In this document: positions 56,463 to 64,000 of the stretch, one piece after another
How the letters are laid out: each line of letters starts with the position of its first letter
Position numbering within the stretch: position 1 is the stretch's first letter
Translations under genes and position numbers: made by a program
Notes under the pieces: generated by a model
The model's database searches: none
Told to the model about the DNA's origin: nothing
What the model saw: only the letters and a program-made list of their open reading frames with translations
DNA from: Lucifuga dentata
Taxonomy: Eukaryota > Chordata > Actinopteri > Ophidiiformes > Bythitidae
Length of the DNA stretch: 64,000 bases
Direction: 5' to 3'
Assembly (NCBI GenBank): GCA_014773175.1
Contig: VXCM01001437.1
Coordinates: forward strand, 202,730-266,729

Positions 56463-57384
56463 GGTGCATTCCAACTTATTTGATCGCTTCTCGCTCCTTG
56501 CTCCTCACGTGACCCAGATACTAATCAGGTCCATCATCTTTAAAGACGTTCCAAAGCACTTATTTCTGTTCTGAGGATGGAGGAGTGAGGATGGAGGAGG
56601 CTCTCAGGAGGAGACGTGAGTGAGGAAACACAAGACGGTCCTATGCAGAGGTCTGTTACCTAACAGTCACACCCCTTTACTGGAAGTCTGTTTCTGATTG
56701 GACAGATCTGTTACAGCTGTTCCGATACACTGACCCCGCATCTTAATATAACCTCATCATGAGTTTCATCAAACATGTGAACAGAAAAATAACAGCAACA
56801 TCTCAGGTGTCAAATTCCTCCGATTACTGATGTTTAATTTTGTCTGATTGATCATCTTTTTAAAACGACTGCATGTGTGTTTAATGCAGTGTGGAATGAT
56901 AAAGAAACATAAAAAAATAAAACAACCCATATATATCACAACCAGTTGTATTGATCTGTTCCAACAATGTCCATGTAAATGTTTAATAAAACATAGAAAA
57001 GTTCACTAATGTTGATAAACTTTATATTTTAACTCTGACAGTGAAACACACTTAGAAATGTGTTGATCTGTAGATTATAAAGTCAGATTGTTCTGCATAT
57101 TTGTCAAACTGTTCATGTTAATTGTTACAGTAATAATAAGAGAAGAATATTTCATTATTTTATCATCTTGAAGAAACTAAAACACAGCAGCTTCAAGCTG
57201 ATCAGCTGTGACAAGTCATGTTGCTTCAGATGATGCTTGAGGAGCAAGGATGTTTCATTTTTCTTAAATCGTCATTTCTTTTCCTCGTGTCTTTTCCTCG
57301 CATCTTCAGGGGGCGGGACTAAGACACGAGGAAAAGATGCAAGTGAGGGAAACGTGGAAACAAAATAAGAACTTGGAACGCACC
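56463..57384. mobile_element. 922-bp terminal-inverted-repeat DNA element, superfamily undecided
   Basis: Opens GGTGCATTCCAACTTATTT and closes AAATAAGAACTTGGAACGCACC, inverted copies with small differences. Near the ends are clusters of TCCTC/GAGGA words in opposite orientation (TCGCTCCTTGCTCCTCACG near the left; CTTTTCCTCGTGTC and GACACGAGGAAAAG near the right, the last two forming their own hairpin at 57285-57335). The middle is AT-rich and non-coding. No clear target duplication: AAG/AAA at best. Confidence 0.7.
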
Positions 57385-58350
57385 AAATTAATCTACAGGC
57401 AGGTCACAATTTATCTTGATCAGAGGAGCAAAATGCTCCACCAATCACATGTCAGACGAGGCGGGTGTCAGTATGGAAACATCCGGCCTCCCTCCATACA
57501 ATTCAACAGATATACAACGGCAATAAAGGTGACAAAAGAGGTTAGGAGGAAGTCAAAGCCCAACATTATACAACTTATAAGCCTTTGATCACACTCTTCC
57601 TCCATCTGCTATTGAGGGGTCATATTTGTTTGTGATTGCTCTTAAAACCCCACCCATAGCAAAGGGTAGTGATTGTTTAGGGGGAAGATTGACCCCCCCC
57701 CACACAGGGTGCTCTCTGTTGGGGGGGAGCGTCCTTGGTATTCCACAGTCTTGGTGGCATCCAAGCTTAAGCCATCTAATCAAACTGTATCACAAGAATG
57801 CAACAGGTTCATGTTTAGTGTCATTGGTAAAAACCGGTAAAATGATCTCGGTTTCACTATGAACAAAGTAAATCTGTTACAGACCCAGGTAGATATGTCA
57901 GATCTCCACTGTAAGGCTATTGTAATTCATAGCAATAAAAGTCACATGACCTAGAGGACCCTGGTCTTCTTGGGCAAGAGGTTACTTAAAGGTGCATGTT
58001 CATTTTTATTTCACACCTGTGTTGATTTAACATGACAAATTCACTCTGACACCAGAGGAAGCAGTATAAAGCGTGGCTTTTAAATATGAAACAGCTCGTT
58101 AACATGCTGATTTTCACTGGCACACCTGAGAACAACATGTCAGTAACGGGCCAATGATGTGCTGATTAACAAAAGGGAAGTTTATGAATGAGCTTCAGTG
58201 CTTATTTAGCATGATACTGTTAATGTGATTATTTTGAATCCTGCCCCAAATATATTGTTGAAGTGATGAAAGAAAACTTGTCATAAAGACGTAGTGAAGT
58301 AATCACGCTTGTTTTTGCCAAGAAACCAGAACCCATTCTAGTAGTGGAAC

Positions 58351-58381
58351 AATAGATAGATAGATAGATAGATAGATAGAT
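58351..58381. repeat. (ATAG)n microsatellite
   Basis: About seven GATA units. Confidence 0.95.
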
Positions 58382-58669
58382 GACACCTATTTTTTAGAAA
58401 TAGGTTTAGCTTATTTGTGTACACAGCAAAAAAGCAAGAGTGAGGTTTCAAGGCTTTTCAAGAAGATGGAAAACTATAAGAAGCTGCATTGATGAGGAGG
58501 TACAAGCTCTGCTACCTATTACTGTGGATGAGGTGATCACTCAAAATAAAAAAAAATACTTCAAAAGATGTTGCTATGTTTATCAGACTCAGAAGAAAAA
58601 AATTAAAACATGAAACAAGACTACAAAAACAAACAAAAAAAAAAAATCAAGCACAATGAGAATGCGAGC

Positions 58670-58735
58670 AACCACATAGTTCTTACCTCAGATAGTTCTG
58701 TGTGAAGTAGTTCCTACTTTCAAACTTTAGGTGCT
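58670..58735 (+). repeat. Short dispersed repeat TAGTTCCTACTTTAG, copy 2
   Basis: Partner of 43285-43362 with the same two internal units. Confidence 0.5.
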
Positions 58736-59159
58736 TACCTTTTTGCAAAGTACTGGGGTGTTTTAAGTGGTGATATTTTTATTTTACCTTCCCAGCAGCT
58801 GCTTTTGGTTATTTAAATATTGACTTAAAATCAATCTGACTTTCTTGAGATAGATGACTTATGGATGATGTAAAAAATTTGCTGGTGTTTGCAGCTCTGA
58901 CCCAAGAGACTTGAGAATGACCTGCCAACCAGCAACCTTTTTCACCAGATCAATATCTGCTTATTCTTTGTTTTCCAGATTTCACTTTCTGACAGAATAA
59001 CTTCACTTCATTAGCCAACACTTAAATATTGGATGTCAGAGGTGCCTGCATACACATGAATGCACCACACAGATTTTTCAGATCAATAAACACTTTCACC
59101 TACATTGCCATTCAACAATAATAAACTCTCAGAAAAATAAAAGGAGACGTGATGTTCAC

Positions 59160-59320
59160 TGTGATGGATTACCTACAGTAGCTCAAGAAAAACTGAAAAT
59201 AGATTTTTATATGGAAATAAATGGGAACTAATGGGTGTGTGGAAGGTAGAAAAATGCATTCAGAAATCCAAAACACCACAATGTGCTTTAGAAAATGATT
59301 GGTAGTGTTTTTATGTATGA
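59160..59320 (+). mobile_element. Ancient family A remnant (copy 10)
   Basis: GTGATGGATTACCTACAGTAG, AAATGGGAACTAATGGG, GTGGAAGGTAGAAAAATGC and TTTAGAAAATGATTGGTAG follow the interior order of copies 1 and 8, with many substitutions. Both inverted ends are lost. Confidence 0.5.
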
Positions 59321-59962
59321 TTTGTGGTTAATGAGGTAAAATGTATGAAAACATAAACACCAATGCTGATCCAAGGCAAGCAGAAGGGGGTGACAGAATG
59401 AATAAAGGTTAAAATAAACAAACTGACAAAAAATTATTAAATCAGCTCAAGAATACGCTGTACCACTGAAGAAGTGGAGCCTGCTGCTGCTGAAACTCAA
59501 TTTGCTTTGATAAATCACCTTTGAAAGGTGCTATCCTTGCTGCTACAGGTGAACATGCCTTACATGAAAATGCAATAGAAAGATGCAAAAATTATTACTT
59601 GAATGAAAAACCCGAGTCAGAAAGATATCTTAAAGACATCCACACTTTGAACTGAAGTTACACTGTTGACAGAATTGGCTATCCCTGCACACTCACACTT
59701 TAATAAATGTTTCTATGAGAGCTCTTGTTTGCTCAAGCTGTGGGATAAAGGAAAGTAGAGCCTCTTCTGTGTGTAAGAAACAAAAAATACTGAGCCAGGG
59801 TTGGAGCCCCTTTGCTATCTTGTTGCCGAGAGGCAACATGGACAATTGCTAATCACTCACCAGCTCTGCAATGGATGATTGACGGTAGGACATCTGATGT
59901 ATGACTGCACGGGGACATTATGGTTCATGTACTGCTACACGTCTGTCAGAACTGTTTCTTTA

Positions 59963-60451
59963 AGGGTGTTTTCATACCTCGATCACCCTGGAGTGTTTCC
60001 CCCTTAAGTTCAGTTCTTTTGGGCATGTGTGAACACAGCAATCGACCTTCAATCAGCACAAAACAATCGATCTGAGACGACCCAGAGGAAGTGGTCTCAG
60101 CCTGAAAGTACTGTAACCTGTGGAGTCATTCGTTTGAGGTGTGAAGATAATCCGCACTAGTCCCAAACCATCTGTAAGGCAATCTATTGATCGATTGATT
60201 GATCTAAAAGCATAGACGGTTGCATGTAATTAATGCTTAACCACAACTGCAATAAAGTTTGTTTTACGTTAGATGCATGTCCCCTACTTCAAACCATTCA
60301 ACATGTTCTCACATGACTTTTGCTGCTATATTTTGGTTTAATTTGACATTTTCTTGAGTGAAACCGAACCAAACAGTAAATATGTCATTGAAACAGTTTC
60401 TTCCCTGATTCAGACCAGAGCAAAAAGGACTAGAGGTCTGATAAACACCCT
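59963..60451. mobile_element. Dispersed TIR element family C, copy 3 (ends preserved)
   Basis: Starts AGGGTGTTTTCATACC and ends GGTCTGATAAACACCCT, inverted copies with two mismatches. The interior matches the copies at 40455 and 46550 but lacks about 300 bp. Wording near the left (TTCAGTTCTTTTGGGCATG, TGTGAACACAGCAATCGA) resembles a widespread fish DNA element. No open frame. Confidence 0.75.
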
Positions 60452-60860
60452 GTCTAATTCCAATACTTTTATTTAATTCCCAATAAATTTCTCAACCTTA
60501 CATTCATAATTTTATCATATATTTCCGCTTTGGTTAAAAGCAAGCTGACTGACTTTAAACTACCTTGACCTGAATAATGCAGCAAGTAGTAGCATTACCA
60601 CAATTTATATTACAGTTAATGCGAAGGATAGAGCTGTGGTGTGAGGAAAATATTCTTATGTACACACAAAGATATTACAATGCTACACAATTATTGCTGC
60701 TGAACTGTTATCAGAACAAGTAGAGAAGGAAGAAATGGGAGAATGGTTGTAATTCAGGAGGAGAAGAGAGACTTCTAAAATTCAATGCGGTGAGGAGTGT
60801 ACAGATCTTTATAATGGTGACACCAAATATCCCCTCAGACACAGCACGCAACATAGGAGG
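60452..60860. other. No gene recognised
   Basis: Short AT-rich spacer. Confidence 0.45.
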
Positions 60861-61200
60861 GCGATCTCTACAGGGCAGGACTCAGCAGTATAACAACAGA
60901 TAGGACAAATGGTTTGAGAGAGGTGTAAAAGAGGCTATCTATGTCAAACTGAAGAAACCTATCTGCTCTTTACAGTTGTTCTCTAACATCAGTCCCTGTG
61001 TTCAGCCACCCGTAACCACATGTGGTTTACTGTATATAATAATTGAAGACAGCTCTGCATTTAACAGTAGTGGAGGCCTGCCCTGCCCTTGGGCGTGACT
61101 GCCTCATAGGGATGAATGCTGGTATCATTCCCCCTCACTAGTTTGAACTGAAAAAGCCTTTTGGATGAATGATGAAACACCTTCAGTCAAATTACGGTCT
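60861..61200 (+). pseudogene. Penelope-like element C-terminal and 3' end fragment
   Basis: RRAISTGQDSAV is read at about 60868-60895, and after an internal deletion DKWFERGVKEAIYVKLKKP is read at 60905-60960 (allowing one frame change). This is the same conserved tail as at 7257 and shows the uninterrupted wording where that copy carries a LINE. The 3' end has GAACTGAAAAAGCCTTTTGG and ATGAATGATGAAACACC (61144-61181), the Penelope-type end phrase. No other part of the element remains. Confidence 0.75.
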
Positions 61201-61926
61201 AATGATTGTGTCTAACCTCCAGACATCTCACTACCTGGATGCCTGAGATGAACCTTCGCAGGCAGATTTCTGGGCTTTGTTTTAAAGTCACCTTATTTAG
61301 TCCACCGCTATCAGAGAAAAATAATCCTATGTATGTGAAAGTAATGACCCTTGCATTACAAGTAGGCTTTGCTGTAGAACACTGCAGTTGCCTTGTTATG
61401 GCCTTCAGGTTGAATACAAGCTTTGTATTGTTTGGTTACGTGCCACACATGTGGCCGTCTCTAGGCTAATTACCCTCATCTTTCAGCATCCCTATGAACA
61501 TTACCAACTCAAGGATGTGCTGCTTGACACTTATGCTGTTTACAGATGGGTAATAAAGTGTGCTAAGCTCATTTGAGCCTTGCCTTTTAAATGTTCCACT
61601 CTGTGCCAGGGGAGCTATATAAAATCATATCACTGCTCATGTGAGACAATATGTTGTTTGCAGCCAGAAATCACTTCTAAGTCGATCTATCAGATTAGTT
61701 TGTCCCCGTATGTCTGTAACATACATTATACATACGAATGGGTGGATGAACGCGTAGATGGATGGATTTGTTTCCAGATTAAAGATGAATAAAATACGAG
61801 ATACAGACAGCTTTAGAGCCAAATGTTCCAAAACCTTCAGAAGCCACATACCACCCATACTCTTTTATGACTTAAATCACACACTAACAGAGGACTACCA
61901 CAATCGTTTAGAGAGGCAATAATATC
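61201..61926. other. No gene recognised
   Basis: Apparently single-copy. Open frames at 61206-61792 lack motifs. Confidence 0.45.
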
Positions 61927-62373
61927 AGTGGGCCTCATTCACCAACCCTTCTTAAGAAGAAATTTGTTCTTAAAACCCACTTATGTAGTTTTTAAGAAGA
62001 TTCTGACATTCACCAAAGTTTTCTTATCTGACATTTGTTCTTAGCTAAGAAGAAAGGTTACGAACACTCCAGAGCACACTTACGCACATCTGAGGGCTGA
62101 CATGATTGTGCAAAATAAGTGCATTTTTCTTTAGAGTATTTGTTGAATATTATAAAACTGAAATCACATTGTGTTTTTATTTTATTTTTTAATAAGTATT
62201 TTCATTATTTTTCAGAGAATTATGGTCTCTTAAAATAACTACAACACTAACACTTCCGTCCACATCAATTATTTTAATTGGGAACCGTGCCCCATAATCA
62301 GTGCTTGGTCATGCTATTATAGACCTATTTTGCACCATAGGCTTACTTGGACAATATTTACTGCTGCTGCAAG

Positions 62374-62515
62374 ACGTTGCTGATCGAAGAGGGAGCGCAT
62401 TTTCCGGGACCACGTTGATTTGTTTGAGGAGAGTGATGCGTACCTTCTTGGATGTTTTAGGCTATCAAGGCATGTGTTGTTGGAGCTGTGTGATGGTTTG
62501 GAGCCTGCCACCTTC
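62374..62515 (+). pseudogene. HARBI1-like transposase N-terminal fragment
   Basis: About 45 codons inside the Harbinger-like element. The stretch R-D-x-V-D...D-A-Y-L-L...F-R-L-S-R-x-V-L-L-E-L-C is the start region of PIF/Harbinger nucleases. It stays open from 62420 into the T run; a one-base difference separates it from an upstream in-frame VADRRGSAF reading. No DDE residues are present. Confidence 0.7.
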
Positions 62516-62544
62516 TTTACATTTACGTTTCGGCTTTTTTTTTT

Positions 62545-62573
62545 TTTTTTTTTTTTTTTTTTNTTTTTTTTTT
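62545..62573. repeat. T homopolymer split by N 62563
   Basis: Contig join inside the Harbinger-like element; the transposon's true internal length is unknown. Confidence 0.85.
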
Positions 62574-62860
62574 GCTTTCTCCTCTCAATCCGTGTTACAC
62601 CTGAGTGCACACGGCCCTGCAGTGTCATGACCTTTTATGGAGATTTCCAAGGCGTTTACCTACCGTATGCTAATTAGAGAAAACAGACACGCGCCTGCAA
62701 TTTACGAGGACATTGGTATTCATCAATTTAAGAACACAGGTGCGAACAATTCTGCGGTTTAAGAGCATGTCATGAATCTGACGTAGACTTCTCTTAGGAA
62801 CTTTCTTAAGAACAAATTTAAGAAAAAAACTTACGAAGATATTGGTGAATGAGGCCCAGT

Positions 62861-63620
62861 GATCCCAAAAGACAGCAATGTGGCGAACATCAGCAGGAAA
62901 ATACTGTAGATTATGAACTCTTCCAGTCTTTCCCATACATAGGCTTTACTTGGGCGGCCTGCTCAGGTAGATTGTAAGATAAAATCCATATTGTGGGACA
63001 GAAGGTAGACAGTAGCCTTAAAAACAAATACAACTGTGACACTGCTGTCACACACACTCTGTCACACGCACACACAGTGAGAAGATGAACCGTGACATGT
63101 ATATTTCTATTTTTGTATATGTATATTTGCCCACCTGTCCACCGCCGCAAGCAAATTTTCTGTGGGAAACACTGTCTTCACATCAGAAGTGGATAAACAG
63201 TCGGAAAATTAAGATCCCAAATTGAATGATCCAGACCACTCAGGATTTAAATGACACAAGCTTTACATGGAATTAAATATGTGACTAAGAAGCATATGGT
63301 GTTAATTTAATCAGTCTGGACACATAAGAGGAATTCTCAGTACAATGGAATCACAACAGATGCATTAAAAGTCTATTTTCCTCACACAATGCCAGGATAA
63401 AGATTAATGGCCATCTCTCTCAGGTTATCAGAGTGAAAAGAAGTCACCTCAGGTTTGCCCATTAGCCCCGTTTTCTCCTCTGTGTACCCTGAGCTGGCAG
63501 ACTCTGGTCAGGTCAGGACTGAAAGACAAATTAATCCTGACTCAGAATAAAAATTTCATCGCAACCTTACCTGGACTGCTTTCAAGTGACACATCTCTCA
63601 TATTTCCAGCTGCACTACAC
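62861..63620. other. No gene recognised
   Basis: Apparently single-copy; a short CA-rich patch at 63048-63078. Confidence 0.45.
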
Positions 63621-63800
63621 CAGTGGTTCTCAAACATTTAGACTGGCAACCCCCCAAAAGAATCCTGGCCAAGTCTTGTGACCCCCGGACACTGTTTAAC
63701 AGTGTACTTATCATGAACACAGCACAAAGAAAATGTGCTTGCAAACACAGATAAACACGACTAAAACGATAATAAAAGTGAGAAACCACTTCACACAAGC
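63621..63800 (+). mobile_element. hAT (Charlie-type) left end fragment
   Basis: CAGTGGTTCTCAAACATTTA is the well-known left end of Charlie-type hAT elements (consensus CAGTGGTTCTCAAAC), followed by GCAACCCCCCAAAAGAATCC and CTTGTGACCCCCGG, wording also typical of that group in fish. The right end is not visible. Confidence 0.6.
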
Positions 63801-63889
63801 AGCACGTCATACCTCAGGGATGTAATGATTCTCATTTTCACCTCAGTAGTTTCAGCTGTTATGATTTTTGTCAGCAGCTGGATGAATTA

Positions 63890-64000
63890 GAGATAAAATC
63901 GCTGTCTCTGGACTGGGAGACTGGGATTCAAACCCCAATCGGGGCAACCCAGTAAGGGTCCTTGGCTGAGACTCCTAATGCTATACAAGCCTACCTCAGA
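63890..64000 (+). mobile_element. tRNA-like SINE fragment at the window edge
   Basis: GGGATTCAAACCCC resembles a B box and is followed by GTAAGGGTCCTTGGCTGAG and AATGCTATACAAGCC, a phrase of a common fish retroposon. Cut by the end of the window. Confidence 0.5.

Larger units (their letters stand above)
57385..59160. other. No gene recognised
   Basis: Includes a C/G-run-bearing patch at 57650-57735 and an (ATAG)n array at 58351-58381. A second copy of the short TAGTTCCTACTTTAG repeat is at 58670-58735. Confidence 0.45.
61930..62857 (+). mobile_element. PIF/Harbinger-like element with transposase fragment
   Basis: A 928-bp element opening GGGCCTCATTCACCAA and closing TTGGTGAATGAGGCCC, a perfect 16-bp inverted repeat; TTCTTAAGAA-rich subterminal segments mirror each other on both sides. 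AGT lies outside both ends (61927-61929 and 62858-62860), a 3-bp duplication. Inside, + strand, about 62374-62515 reads RDHVDLFEESDAYLLGCF and RLSRHVLLELCDGLEPAT, the N-terminal signature of Harbinger (HARBI1-like) transposases. The catalytic part is missing, replaced by a T run with N 62563. Harbinger normally targets TWA; AGT is atypical. Confidence 0.8.

Noticed and set aside
57589..57783. Minus-strand 64-codon frame with G/P-rich wording
   Set aside because: It spans C and G homopolymers and has no recognisable motif.
1..64000. CRISPR arrays, operons or other prokaryotic systems
   Set aside because: No regularly spaced repeats with unique spacers, no dense coding and abundant eukaryotic retroelements. 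The window is vertebrate DNA.

Overview
The window looks like teleost fish nuclear DNA: AT-rich, with no dense coding, dinucleotide microsatellites in every few kilobases, and remnants of repeat types typical of fish genomes (RTE and other LINE 3' ends, Penelope-like elements, hAT and PIF/Harbinger relics, tRNA-like SINEs, short TTAA-flanked inverted-repeat elements). A percomorph-type fish is my best guess from the repeat styles; the species cannot be read from the sequence. Nothing prokaryotic, no rRNA or intact tRNA gene, no CRISPR array and no complete protein-coding gene was found.

The sequence is from a draft assembly. It carries 16 isolated single N characters. Seven of them sit between two identical copies of 62-67 bp (around 3764, 8009, 12246, 12491, 12642, 22337, 55298) and most others split a homopolymer or dinucleotide run. 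These are best read as unmerged overlapping contig ends, so the 'tandem duplications' beside them are not real.

Layout. 0-5 kb: two copies of the main TTAA-flanked element (family A), a LINE tail and an unrelated mid-repetitive fragment. 7.2-9.8 kb: a retroelement graveyard, with a Penelope-like 3' end interrupted by a LINE 3' end, then a second LINE, then a 5'-truncated RTE with a perfect 17-bp target duplication. 10.9-13.2 kb: a family A copy with a nested insertion, assembly duplications and a CpG-rich block. 14-29 kb: small family A remnants, a second TTAA element (family B), a LINE tail, a TAA-flanked Harbinger-like element, a broken hAT transposase start and a 613-bp hAT element with an exact 8-bp target duplication. 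32-36.8 kb: the only place that looks like a host gene. On the minus strand there is a CpG island with a CCAAT box, a candidate first exon ending in a consensus donor, then a phase-compatible 168-bp candidate exon 3.2 kb downstream beside a large (CA)n cluster. 37-64 kb: more family A copies, three copies of a TIR element (family C), two copies of a diverged repeat (family D), SINE fragments, a 922-bp TIR element, a second Penelope-like end and a Harbinger-like element with a transposase fragment.

The genes do not form a working set. Transposition and decay explain almost all recognisable structure. The items most worth following are the candidate minus-strand gene at 32.9-36.8 kb, the TTAA element families, and the assembly duplications, which affect any repeat analysis of this scaffold.
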